Below are positions 10,023-22,842 of a stretch of 64,000 bases of DNA, in pieces. The notes beneath the pieces are model-generated. The model had not been told where the DNA came from. It saw only the letters and a list, made by a program, of their open reading frames with translations, and searched no databases. The translations under genes and the position numbers were made by a program. Every line of letters starts with the position of its first letter. Position 1 is the stretch's first letter. The stretch spans positions 20,925,616 through 20,989,615 of the forward strand of contig NC_084894.1 in assembly GCF_958979055.1 (NCBI RefSeq). The letters run 5' to 3'. The stretch comes from Alnus glutinosa. Its lineage: Eukaryota > Streptophyta > Magnoliopsida > Fagales > Betulaceae.

Positions 10023-12496
10023 CAGTTGGGACTTACAAACTTATTTTGAAAACTGGATATGTACTAGACCTTGAGAATGTTTTTTATATTCCATCATTTT
10101 CTAGAAACTTGATTTCTGTTTCAAAACTTGATGTATTTGGATATGGTTTTTGGTTTATTAACTCAACTTTCAGTATTTTTAGAGATAATAATTTTGTTGG
10201 TGGTGGAATAAAAATTGATGGTTTATTCAAACTTTCTTTAGATCCCAACTTTGAGAACAGTTATTTATCGTTGCATGCTGATATTGGCATAAAGAGAAGC
10301 CTTGTAGATGAGAACTCTGTTTGGCTATGGCACAGGAGATTGAGACATATCTCCATAGAGAGAATAAAAGATTAGTAAGTGATGGAGTTTTACAAACTCT
10401 TGACTTTACTAATTTTGGTACTTGTGTGGATTGCATAAAGGGAAAGCAAACCAACAATACCACTAAAGGTGCCAGAATGAATTCTGAGATTCTTGAAATC
10501 ATACACACAGATATCTGTGGTCCTTTTGTACTCCCTGCCTCAATGGTCAAAGATATTTCATATCTTTTATTGATGACCATACACGATATATGTATCTCTA
10601 CTTTCTAACTGACAAGGCTGAAGCGCTAAATGCCTTCAAAACCTATAAGGTGGAAGTGGAGAAACAAAAGGGAAAGAAAATCAAGATCGTGAGATCTGAT
10701 AGAGGCGGAGAGTACTACGGTAGGTACACAGAAAATGGACAAATGACTAGTCCATTTGCGAAATTCCTTCAAGAATAAGGTATTGTTGCTCAATACACAA
10801 TGCCTAGCACACCACAACAAAATGGTGTAGTAGAAAGAAGGAATCGCACACTTGGACATGGTTAAGAGCATGCTTAGTAATTCTGAATTGCCTTTATTTC
10901 TGTGGAGTGAAGCCTTAAAAACTGATGTATATATATTAAACCGGGTTTCATCCAAGGCTGTCCCCAAGACACCTTTTGAATTATGGAAAGGATGGAAACC
11001 AAGTTTAAATCACATACACATATGGGGTTGTTCTGCCGAAGTGAGGATTTACAATCCAAACATGAAGAAACTTGACCCAAGGACAACCAACAATCATTTT
11101 ATTGGCTATGCGGTAAACTCAAAGGGATTCAGGTTTTACTATCCTTCTCATAGTACTAGGATTGTTGAGTCTATGAATGCAAGATTTTTAGAGGATGTTG
11201 AACCTAGTGGGAGTGCTTATCCACAAAGAATAGAATTAGTGGAAGCACGAGAGTTGGCCAAATCTCCTCCTCACAGAAGAAGAATGATTGTATTCAGGGA
11301 AAATCAGATTAATTATCTTGAGCCACAATCAGTTCTAGAACAACCGGCTCATGAAGAACAGGGAAATCAATTTGATCCTCCTGAGCCACAACCAGTTCTA
11401 GAACAACCAACTCATACAGAACAGGTTCAGAATGATTCTACTCTCCCATTGCAAAATGCAGAGGAAGTGGAATTAAGGAAGTCCTCTAGAATAAGGAGAC
11501 CAGCAATCTCTACAGATTATGTTGTACACCTCCAAGAGTCTGACTTTGATGTTGGACCTAAGGATGATCCAAGTGTGTTTTCACAAGCCATGAGTGGGGA
11601 TAACTCCACATTGTGGTATGATGCCATGAAGGAAGAAATGGAATCCATGGCTAAAAACCAAGTCTGGGATCTCGTTGACGTACCAAAGGGAGATTTAGCC
11701 ATAGGCTGCAAATGGGTTTACAAAACCAAAAGGGATGCTTCTGGTAATGTTAAACGATATAAGGCTAGACTTGTGGCCAAGGGTTTCACTCAAAAGGAAG
11801 GCATTGATTATCATGAAACCTTCTCTCCAGTATCAAAGAAGGATTCGTTTAGGATAATCATGGCATTAGTAGCTCATTTTGACTTAGAGTTACACCAGAT
11901 GGATGTGAAAACAGTCTTCCTGAATGGGGATCTTAAAGAAGAGGTTTATATGAAACAACCTGACGGCTTTGATGATGATAGCAAGAGAGCTTGCAAGTTA
12001 AAGAAATCTATATATGGATTAAAACAGGCCTCCCGTCAATGGTATATTAAGTTTCACAAGGTTATTACCTTATTTGGATTTATTGAGAACCTTGTTGATC
12101 AATGTATATACCTTAAAGTCAATGGGAGTAAAGTGATATTTCTAGTCCTATATGTAGATGATATTTTACTTGCAAGCAATGATTTAGGTTTGCTACATGA
12201 AACCAAGCAGTTACTCTCTCAAAGCTTTGAAATGAAAGATTTGGGTGAAGCCTCTTATGTCATTGGTATAGAGATTCACAGAAACAAACAGCAAAAAATA
12301 TTGAGACTATCTCAGAAGGCCTACATTGAAAAAGTTTTAGAGAGATTCAGGATAAGTGACTGTAAGTCTAATGTGGCACCTATCACTAAAGGAGAAAGAT
12401 TCTGTAAAGACCAGTGTCCCAAAAATGAATTGGAACAACAACAAATGAAAAGTATCACATATGCATTTGCAGTTGGGAGCCTGATGTATGCTCAAG
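10004..12496 (+). pseudogene. copia pol, 5' part: protease end, integrase, reverse transcriptase (broken)
   Basis: Reading frames in series: 10004-10375 has the protease end and GAG-pre-integrase (LWHRRLRHIS). 10321-10608 has the CVDCIKGKQ zinc-binding pair and the HTDICGPF integrase start. 10590-10778 has the SDRGGEYY integrase motif and ends at a stop. 10852-12496 has the rest of integrase and the reverse transcriptase, with [12 protein letters not shown], the [11 protein letters not shown] motif and the catalytic YVDDILLAS. At least three frameshifts or stops separate the parts. The last codons are cut by the LTR inserted at 12497. Confidence 0.85.
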
Positions 12497-13400
12497 TGTG
12501 ACGACCCGTTTTTTTTTTTTTTTTTTTTTTTTGTACAAAACATTTATAAAACATTAACGAGTCATCACAGTGGCATGACTACATGTCGCTCAGCCAACAT
12601 ACGTACACGCTCCATACCATGTACTTGATATTCAGAGTATTATCTAGAAGCGGAATAATTGTAATATAACAACCATAACGGAAAGCACATCTAAAAATAA
12701 CTAGTGGTCCATACAAAAGAGCCATATATCTGTCTAACAGTTTAAGGTTTACATTTACCCATTGATACAAAAGAATGGTTACACAAAAGAATATGTGACA
12801 CCTACGTCACTAGCCATATACAAAATACCCCAAAAGAGTGAACTCCATAGTCCAACTCAGTACGACTGTCGCGGAATACTTCAATCGTAGTATCCCAAAT
12901 ACGCAGCTACAGGGTCTTCCTCAAAGTCAGGTGTACCTGCAGTCATAGGAACTACATCTATACGGTTGTGGGGGTTTGCCACATCCGTATAGGTGGAATT
13001 ATGAGCCCACCATCTTAGCATAAATAAATACACTAAGACCTCAGAGGTATACTATTCACTGAATTTTCGCAAAGAACCAACTTTTCATTTTTAGTCATGC
13101 TTACACTATAACGGCTACCAATTTTATAAACTTTTGTTTGAAAATCCTCATAGCTGATATAGCATACACTGACAATTAGAAAGCGTTTAAACGTACTAGG
13201 TAGCTAATATTATATGTAGAAGATTCGATATAGAAAACAATGGCATTTAAATCATGCAACCATCCGATAGAAATATACATAAGTTCTTTTTCTATCGAGA
13301 CTCTTATGCATACTAATACGTCTAGCAAAACTACAATATACTTATCATGAAAACATCACACAATTTAAACAATGTTATGCATGCTCATGATAGTCTTTTT

Positions 13401-13591
13401 GTTCATTGTGAGCCTCACACTCTCTTCCATTATTATGAGCCTTACGCTCTCTTTGTTATTATGAGCCTCACGCTCTCTTCTTTGTTATGAGCCTCACGCT
13501 CTCTTCGTTATTATGAGTCTCACGCTCTCTTCTTTATTATGAGCATCACGCTCTTTTCTTTATTATGAGCCTCACGCTTTCTTCATTATTA
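13401..13591. repeat. ~26-bp tandem repeat array inside the solo LTR
   Basis: About seven copies of a unit reading approximately attatgagcctcacgctct, followed by a short ctttt spacer. Units differ by single substitutions (for example gagtctcac, gagcatcac). There is no coding potential. Confidence 0.8.
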
Positions 13592-14809
13592 TGTGTTCGT
13601 GCTTTATGCTTTACAACTCAAACTCTATACTTCTATTCTTTACAAATCATGCTATCTTCAAATACAATAAACCAATCAACATGAAGTTTTCATCATTTTT
13701 CTTTGCATAATTAGAATCCCAACTGCAGTATATATTCAAACACTTTAAATCAATTTAAAACCTTTCATTCATGCATCATTTCATAACATCATTGATATTT
13801 CAACATAATTGAAACTACTTAAAACATTCAAAGCATACATGTTAACATATCGTCGGTTCAGTAGAAAATCATCTATCATTTGCATTTCTATAAAATACGA
13901 AAAATATCTTTTCTCAGTGAGTAGAATACTCACCTTGACTGCTTGCACATCAACACTAACAAGTCCTAGGCTCACTCCTCCAAAGTGCCGCTGAACACAA
14001 CATATTGCACCCATTTAGTTTCCATCCAATAATTACACTATCTCATGAATCGTTTAAGGACTATTTTACTCGACAGTTGCCTAAACTCATACTTAATAGT
14101 ATTCCTAGGCTTATAAATAAAACCCCAATTTTATACAAGTTACTACATTAAAACCTAACCCCATGAATATTTATTCTTACAAAACCCATAGTTAATGTGA
14201 GATTAATCATCACTATCTCCCACAATTTACCCACAAATTAACAATCCAATTTTAAATAATTAAAAACTTCAAGTTAATCTAATCCATCAAATTAGGGCTT
14301 TTCCAAACTTAACCCCAATAACAATATTTTAAACACAATCACATTTACTAAAAGTTAATCTCTTAAAATCCCACAAATATCAAATACCCAAAAATTAAGG
14401 CTTAAGGAAAAACTTACCCAAATTCACCAAACTCCAACCCAAAGTTTAGGTAGCCTCAAGTAAGCTTCAATAAGCTCAAATACCTAAAGAATATAGATGA
14501 TTAAACTCATATTTAGGATTTTACCCGAAAATCACGAAATCATGAGTTTAGTGTTTTGCCTTAAAAAAATCGGTAAGAACGTAGATCCTGAAAACAGATT
14601 GAGGATCCGACCGTTGGATCTTCATAGATCACAATTTTTTCTACTCAAAACAAAGAGAAACCTCACTCTTATTTTCCCTCTTTTTTCTTCTTTTTCTTCT
14701 CTGTGCTCGAATGAGGCATTCTGCCTCATCACTTTTTCTTTTTTTTTTTCTCTGAGGGGCCACAGACGTGCCACCTCACCTCGTCTTTCTTTTCTTTTTT
14801 TTTTTCTTA

Positions 14810-15024
14810 TGCAAAGAGGCATGTGCCTCTTTTGGTTGAAGGGCCGTACGGCCCTTCAACGTTCAAAATGGTGAGGCGCACTGTGCGCCTCATCATTTCA
14901 TATATATATATATATATATATTAACTGAAGAGGAAATGGCCACTCGGCCATTTCCTGTATTGGCCGTACGGCCTTTCAAATGAAAGGTCGTGCGGCCCTA
15001 TATATATATATATATATATATATA
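14810..15024. repeat. Cluster of palindromes between (AT)n runs in the LTR
   Basis: A perfect 26-bp palindrome lies at 14835-14860, centred on ccgtacgg. Near-palindromes sit at about 14813-14832 (gaggcatgtgcctc) and 14873-14893 (gaggcgcactgtgcgcctc), and two further gccgtacggcc-like sites follow at about 14960-15000. (AT)n runs flank the cluster (14900-14921, 15000-15023). This could be the LTR promoter/enhancer zone, but that is inference. Confidence 0.6.
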
Positions 15025-15239
15025 CATTTTTTTTTTATTCATCTATTATTTGTATTTGTAATTTCTTTTGTAATTCCTAATTCTTTTTAGACTTTAAAAA
15101 TATTCTCTTGCATTTTTATTTTCTTGGCTACCAATTACAAATCTATAGAATCATTTTATTTATTCTAACACACCAAATAGACTTATTTTTATTTTATCCT
15201 AATAAATCCATTAAATATTTTCTAGGACATTACATCAAG

Positions 15240-15885
15240 TCTGCACCAGACCTGACATTGTATTGGTGGTTGGAATGCTGGGATGATGCCAAAGTCATTC
15301 AGGATTAGAGCATTGGAATGCTGCCAAGAGGGTCATGAGATACCTGCAAGGAACCGAGGGTTACAGTTTGACTTTTAGACACACCATCGTTTGGAGGTTT
15401 TTGGGTATATAGATTCAGACTTTGTTGGATGTGTAGATAGTAGAACGTCTACTTCAGGATATATCTTTCTTCTTGCTGGAGAGGCTATATCCTGGAAAAG
15501 CAGCAAGCAGACTATAGTTGCTACATCTACCATGGAAGCAGAGTTCGTTGCATGCTATGAAGCCACTACACAGGCATTGTGGTTGAGAACCTTCATTGGT
15601 GGACTAAAGATTGTCGATTCAATAGCAAGACCCATTAAGATTTTTTGCGATAATTCTGCTGCAGTTTTCTTTTTTAAGAATAACAAAAGTGGAAGCAGAA
15701 GTAAGCACATCGACATCGAGTATCTTAGTGTTAGAGATAACATTAAGAGACATGAAGTTTTCATTGAGCATATTAGTACAGAATCAATGGTTGCAGAACC
15801 CATGACAAAAGGTTTACCCGTAAAACAGTTTAAAGGTCATGTGGACCATATGGGACTTGTTGATTCATTTTGTACTCAGTTTTGA
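15240..15885 (+). pseudogene. copia pol, 3' part: end of reverse transcriptase and RNase H
   Basis: Sequence right of the solo LTR continues the interrupted pol exactly at the target site, with the conserved CTRPDI block split there. Small frame breaks follow before an open frame (15391-15885). That frame encodes RNase H with GYIDSDFVGC, the WKSSKQTIVATSTMEAEF motif, CDNSAA and the HIDIEY helix, ending in a normal stop. Confidence 0.85.
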
Positions 15886-16195
15886 TCTATAGACATAAAG
15901 TTATTGTAATAAAGTTTATTGTGCACATTTATTACTTTATCTATGAGGATAAATAAAGTTGGACCCGAATGACTTATGGGAAGTTCATTCATAAAGCTTA
16001 ACTATCTATAAGGTACTCACATAAGGAATGGTTTACACTGTGATACATGGAAGGGACGATCTAATTTTATAATGGTTTTACCGCCATGATCCGTGTGAAA
16101 CATTTTTTATTTGAGTTGGAGGATTCCATAAGAGATTGGCCAAACTAAAGAACGTAATACCATAAGGTCATGTGTCATAAAGGCCAAGTGGGAGA

Positions 16196-16630
16196 ATATA
16201 AAATATTATTTCCTTATGTGGCCTTTATATCACATATTACGGTGTTTATTATATTTATTATGTTTTAATAAATAAATATAATATACAGTATTAAAGTTAT
16301 GGTAATTTCTATTAATTTAGATTACCGTAATGAAATCGCTTAATTGATTTTAAAAAAATCAATTAATAATATTGTTTCCTTGATAGGAGGAACAATACGG
16401 TATTTACCATTTTAAGGGTCCCTAACCTAGCCTATAAATAAAGTGCCTGTGTACACCATCAGTACAACCATTAAGCAAAATGCATAGGTTAGAAGACACC
16501 TCAAAATTTTATTCTTTAGAAGTTCTTGAGAAACGCTTGAGCAACAATGACCGGAAGTAAGCCTAAAACCCATTCTATATTATTTCCGCTGCGCATGTTA
16601 GGTTAAATAATATGTTGATGATTTCTAACA
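16196..16630 (+). mobile_element. 3' LTR of the copia element
   Basis: Directly follows the polypurine tract at 16186-16195 and ends ...gatttctaaca. It has a TATA-like stretch (cctataaataaag, about 16432) and a leader-like end, as in copia LTRs. The first bases look mutated from the usual TG. No partner LTR was found to the left. Confidence 0.65.
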
Positions 16631-17450
<820 letters not shown>

Positions 17451-17667
17451 GTGGCTTGTTATATTAGAGACGCCACTGAAGTTAGAACTAAAAGCCACTA
17501 AAATCAATGGCGTATCTAATATAACACGCCACTAATTAGTGGCATGGTAAGAAGGACACGCCATTAAATTCCAATTAGTGACAATCGGATTAGTGGCGTG
17601 TTAAAAGCACCACAAATTACATGCCACTAACAGTTAGTGGCGTGTCAAACCATCAGACACCTCACTA
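17451..17667. repeat. CACTA right subterminal repeat array (left of the hAT insertion)
   Basis: Repeated agtggcgtgt / acacgccact motifs identical to those at 7062-7565, interrupted by the hAT element at 17668 and completed at 23933-23950. Confidence 0.75.
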
Positions 17668-18149
17668 TAGGGGTGAAAAGGGACTTACGATTAGTGGTTA
17701 TTGGACAAAACCGCTAACCGTAACCGGCTAGGCGGTTGGCGGTTTTCAAATAACCGCCAACCAGTTTTTTTTTTTTTAATTAACTGTTGGACTTGTTTTG
17801 AACCTTTTTTTGGCCTAGTTTTTAAGGCCTAGTTTCTATATTTTGGAGAGGCCTAGTTTTGGGAAATGCTACTTGTAGTAACAACGTTTTTTATACAAGT
17901 AGAAACATGGCACCTGTTGAGAAGTTCTACAATATCTTCAAGAGCCAAGTCTACAAAATTTCCAACATTTTCTTGTAACATTGATTTCACTCTTGAGCAA
18001 GGACCATATTGATTATTGAGATCAAATTCAAAACACAAGTCAACACACCATATTCAAATAGTCCATAGTCCACAAGTCAACACACCCATTGTTTGATTCA
18101 CAACATTAAAAAATCAAACCATATTCAAATAGTCCATAGTCCACAAGTA

Positions 18150-18855
18150 GGGCTGTCAAAACAGGTTGACATGACTTGTTTGACCGGCCAACCCGTTAAG
18201 GATCAACCCTAACACGACCCGTTTAGATAAAAAGGTCAAATCCTTAAACCCTAACACGACCGTATTAAATAACGGGTTGACACGACTCGACCCGTTTGAC
18301 CCATTTATTAATAAAGTCTATAAAAATAAAAATAAAAACAAAAACACAAATTTAAACTAAAAAAATCATATTGTTTGAATAATTATATTATTTCATAGTT
18401 GAAATATGAAACATTGAGTTGTTTTATTGTTTACTTGTTTTGGTTCAACTTCTAAGTTCAAAAACTTCAAAGAAAAGAAAAAAAAAAAAACCCTGCTAAA
18501 TTTTTTTTAGTATTTGGCTTTTTTGTTAAAGTTTTAACTCAATAAAATAAAAAGACTTGGTTTTTTTTTTTGTGCGATTTTTTTAGTTTGGTCTTTACTC
18601 TTTAGACAGTAAGAGAAAGAGATAGGTAACATGATTGTTTAGATTTGATTTTTAATGTTAAAAAAAAAGGGTTTAAGTATACGGGTCAAACAGGTCGACC
18701 CACAGGTCAAACGCGTCAACCCACAGGTCAAACAAGTTAACCCTGTAATGACCATCTTATTAAACGGGTCAACCCTTTTATGACCCAAACTCTTTTAAGC
18801 TTAACCCTAACCCTTTAACTTCGTGTCAGGTTCGCGGGTCGTGTCAAAAATTGTA
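18150..18855. repeat. 'gacacgaccc' repeat family copy inside hAT
   Basis: Starts gggctgtcaaaacaggttga and ends gggtcgtgtcaaaaattgta, with many 'acgggtcaaccc' motifs in both orientations between. Same family as 22843-23657. Flanking DNA (18050-18140 and 18860-19120) repeats the phrase caaatagtccatagtccaca several times. Confidence 0.6.
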
Positions 18856-19414
18856 AGTTCTATCCACAAGTCCACACATCCACACTCACAACATGGTTTA
18901 ATTCACTAACAACAAAAAATCAAACCATATTCAAATAGTCCATAGTCCACAAGTTCACACACCCAAACTCACAACATGGTTTGATTCACAACATCAAAAA
19001 ATTAAACCATATTCAAATAGTCCATAGTCCACAAGTCCACACACCCACACCCATCAATTATCAAACCATACTCAAAAATCAAACCATATCCATAGTTTAC
19101 ACACCCACACTCAACATAAAAAAATCTTGTGGAAATAACAACACGGCTCTCATTTGGTCTTCTAGCAAAATCCTATGATATAAATATAATGACAAGTCAA
19201 AAAATGTTGAGTGTAATTGTATTGTAATATAAATATAATGACAAGTCAAAAAATGATAACCTTTCTCTAGGGACAAGGAATAAGATGTTTCAGTCGTCCT
19301 TGAATTTGAACGTTGATGCTGAAGCCCATCTACAATAGAAAAAGTTTGAGTTAAATAAATAAATAATGAAAAGTGAGTGAAATGAATTTATAAATAACTA
19401 ATTCAAAAAAATTT

Positions 19415-21424
19415 ACCAAGTTCATCATAGCTTTCCATAAAGTCTTGAAACACTTCCTCATAGATAATTGGGTGGTTCTTTAACTAGTCTTGTGTGCAAA
19501 TCAAGGCCTCAACGGTAAGTGGAGACAATGAACTCCTAAATGTATCCAATACACGTCATCCGTTGCTAAAGGCTGACTCAGAGGCAATGGTGGAAATAGG
19601 AATGGCCAATACATCACGAGCTATCTCTGGGAGAGGAGGATATTTTGGTGCATTAACCTTCCACCAATTTAAGATGTTAAATTCTTTGATATTTGCTTCA
19701 CACCCATCCAACAAATATTGATCCACCTCCGACCTACATTTCAAGTCATTCTCTGCGACAAGGTGTTGGGAAAACATATTCCTCTATTGTGTCTCTTTAT
19801 CTTCCTTACTACCATCACTACAAATAGGATTGACATCTTCTCTTCTTGTATCTTCAACAATATTAGATGACTCCCTTCCTCCCCTCCCCCCCAACACAGG
19901 CCCATTGCATTTTCTCAACCAAAACAAACACCAATGCCTTTATCTTGTTGCGTGGGTCAAGAACAAAACCAACATACAACATTAAGTTGATCATATCCAT
20001 AGTCCCCCAATACTTTTCATATTTATGTTTCATATTAAAATTCATAGAACTCAGGACCTAATCTTCACTGAGACAACCATCATTCAAGGTATTTTGAATA
20101 ATACAAAGTTGCAAAAAATACGAATTGGAGGTGACATGAGTTGAACCAGAAAGCTTCAATGTAGCTTCATAAAAAGTTTACAAAAATGTCGCAAATGACC
20201 TAGCATTTTCCCAATCAACAGGTTGAGGAACAATAAAATGATTATGCTTATTCTCCCCCAATAGGTCAAAAGCTCTTTGATACTTCTCAGCGGTGCTCAA
20301 TATCAAATATGTAGAGTTCCATCTAGTTGGAACATCTAGACACACTATGTTCTTACATTTATTTTTTTCCCGCTCTATACAATCTTTAAACTTTGACATC
20401 CTCTCCGATGAAGACCTCACATATCTTACTACATTCCTTATATTAGTAACACAGTCACCTAAGTCTTTCAAGCCTTCATGAACAACAAGGTTTAAAATAT
20501 GAGCAACACAACACATGTGAAGAAATTCTCCTCCCAAAACGTTATGACTCTTGTTCTTCATCATTTTTCTCATATACTCAACCCCCATATCATTGGCTGA
20601 TGCATTATCGACTGTAATAGTAAACACATTATCAATCCTCCACTGGGTCAATGCACTCTCTATCATACTTCCAATAGTTTCACCCCTATGATTGGGAATT
20701 TGGTTAAACTTGAGTATTTTTTTTGCATTGTCCAATCAGAGTCTATGAAGCTAGCGGTAACACACATGTAGTTTATATTTTGCAGGGATGTCCATGTATC
20801 GGTAGTGATGCAAACCCTTTTACCGCTCAAAAAAGCCCTCAACCTAAGCTTTTTTTCTTCATACAGTTTCAAGCAATCTTTTTGTAAAGTAATACGACAT
20901 GGTACTTTGAACCTAGGTTCAATTCCATTTATCAATTCCCTAAACCCATCACTCTCCACATGCCTAAAAGGCAGCTCACTTTTGATGAAATACCGAACAA
21001 TCAAATTTCTTATATTGTTTGAATCATACTTCATGAATCTTATTTGGTTACCATTACCACCTTCTACCGGTTTCTTGAATGACATTTGCAACAATGTTTG
21101 GTTCTTGGGTAGTTTCGATTTCTTAAGTGGAGAGTCTGGGCAATTACGAGCAAGCTGTGTCATCATGGTTGAAGTGCCATTTCTCTTATAGTGACACCCT
21201 ATCAACCTATTGCAATAATTGCACATAGCTTTAGGGTTCTCCTTGTCGATCGGTTTCACTTTTTTAAAGTGATTCCACACAATGGATTGATTCACAGGTG
21301 GTTTTCTACATTGTGGCTATTGGGAAGGTGTGGGGCTTTCAACATTTGCAGTGGAATGTGTTTCAAATTCATAATTGTCCTCTACCATAATAGGGGTGGT
21401 TGCATCACTAAAAGTGTCTGCCAT
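19415..21424 (-). pseudogene. hAT transposase (BED finger, RNase H-like core, hATC domain), inactivated
   Basis: Minus strand. A start at 21424 is followed by a short leader and an in-frame TAG. A BED-type zinc finger follows (CNYCNRLIGCHY, from about 21240), then the N-terminal part of the catalytic fold (TTDTWTS, about 20790). A frameshift near 20715 leads into a second frame (20735-20178) with CVAHILNLVV and DVPTRWNSTY motifs. The hATC dimerisation region (19777-19556) shows LNWWKVNAPKYP and ISTIASESAFS, then a stop splits the last block. The gene would excise and reinsert hAT DNA, but the breaks make this copy non-functional. Confidence 0.9.
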
Positions 21425-21440
21425 CGATTAAAAAAAAAAA

Positions 21441-21889
21441 GGAGTAATTACCTTTTCTCCCTATGAACTACCAACTTTTGTGCAAAGTTCCCACAAACTA
21501 CCAATTCGACCAAAATAGAGCATTCAACTACCAAAGACAACAATTTTCCCTCATTCCGTCAGTCAAAAGGGTTAAAAGAAACGGTCAACGGATCACGTGA
21601 CCGTCACATGCTGTTTTACCCTCATTATCTTTCCTATTTTTCCCCTATGAACTACCACCATCTTCCAACATGCCCCCATGAACTACCACCATCTTCCAAC
21701 ATGCCCCCATGTAAAACGGCACGTGACGGTCACGTGACCCGTTGATCGTTTGTTTTAACCCTCTAATTGACGAAATGAGGGAAAATGGTTGTGTTTAGTA
21801 GTTGAATGCTCTATTTTGGTCAAGTTGGTAGTTTGTGGGGGCTTTGCGCAAAAGTTGGTAGTTCATGGGGGAAAATAGGTAATTACCCC
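21441..21889. mobile_element. Foldback MITE with ~100-bp arms in the transposase promoter
   Basis: The left arm (ggagtaattacc ... ctatgaactaccaacttttg ... caaaatagagcattcaacta) is mirrored by the right arm ending aaaataggtaattacccc. A-tracts on both sides could be the target duplication. The centre contains two tandem copies of catcttccaacatgccccca. It lies 17 bp upstream of the transposase start codon. Non-coding. Confidence 0.8.
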
Positions 21890-22842
21890 AAAAAAAATAT
21901 CAAAATTTGATAATTGAATAACATATTTTATTATGTATAATAGATGCACATAATCTGATTGGTGAATTTAATAATTGAGTAACATATTTTAGATGCACAG
22001 TTTTATCCAAAACTGTTTTTAATAATTGATTAAAAACACATATTAAATGTTTTTACTAATGACCACAATGACAAGATGACTAGGAGTAAAAACCTTATAC
22101 ATTGGCTCCAAAAACCACCAGAATCTGAATGACTCCCCAATGACCATGTTGGCTTGCATGCAAAGCAGTCTGTTTTGCTTGTTTTTATTTTAAAAACAAC
22201 TAACCAAACGCAAGTCAATCGGACCAAAACATGTTTCACTATTTTGGAAACAGAAAACTGTTTCCAAAACAGCTAAACAACTAGGCCTATAGTTTCTAGG
22301 AAATATGAAATTTTGAATATGCAAATGGATTAGCACGATCGTATTTACATGTTCGCATGTATGTCAGACTGAAAGTCCTCAAACCAATATCAAAATATAA
22401 CAAATCAACTAAATATGAAAAGCAGAGAAAATCATAAGCCATTATAGGAAGGAAACAAAAAAATAAAAAAAGAAAATAAAAAGGACCCATAAAGCATAAA
22501 CAAAACTCCGAAACTCTACCCAAAATACAATAAAAAAGCCAAAAATCTGAAACACCACCCAACACAGTCTAATGACAGAACTGAAGAAGAAAGAAAACTT
22601 ACTGACAAAGAGTGAGAGAGACTGAGAATCAACAATGGTAGAGCGTTGGAGCTTCTGGGCAGAGGGAGAGAGGTCGGCGAGTGGCGGTGTGTAGCGAGAA
22701 GGGAGAATTGGAGATGAGAAAAACTTAGAAAGCCGAGAGGTTGAGCCGTTGAGGGTTGAGGGTTGAGGAGCTGAGTGAGGCTCTGAGGTCTAAGGCGGCA
22801 CAGATTGTTTGAGTGAGGGATACGGGAGAATGAGATTTAGGT

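Larger units (their letters stand above)
12497..15234. mobile_element. Solo LTR (probably Ty3-gypsy) inserted in copia pol
   Basis: Begins TGTGACGACCCG and ends GGACATTACA, typical plant gypsy LTR ends, and is flanked by the perfect 5-bp duplication TCAAG (12492-12496 and 15235-15239). Taking it out restores the copia reading frame across the junction. The element is 2738 bp, has no gag/pol and no second LTR, so it is best read as a solo LTR left after recombination. It contains a 26-bp tandem array (13401-13591) and a palindrome cluster (14810-15000). Confidence 0.85.
8241..16630 (+). mobile_element. Degenerate Ty1-copia retrotransposon inside the CACTA element
   Basis: Order: leader, gag with a zinc knuckle, protease, integrase, reverse transcriptase, RNase H, polypurine tract (aagtgggaga, 16186-16195) and a 3' LTR. 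The left boundary is uncertain because no 5' LTR or primer-binding site could be matched to the 3' LTR, so 8241 is only a rough limit. Several frameshifts and stops inactivate it, and a 2.7-kb LTR sits inside its pol region. The orientation is +. Confidence 0.7.

Noticed and set aside
9656..11711. Minus-strand ORFs opposite copia gag-pol
   Set aside because: Shadows of the plus-strand retrotransposon frames.
13391..13600. CRISPR-like array
   Set aside because: Units are contiguous tandem repeats without unique spacers, in a plant retrotransposon LTR.
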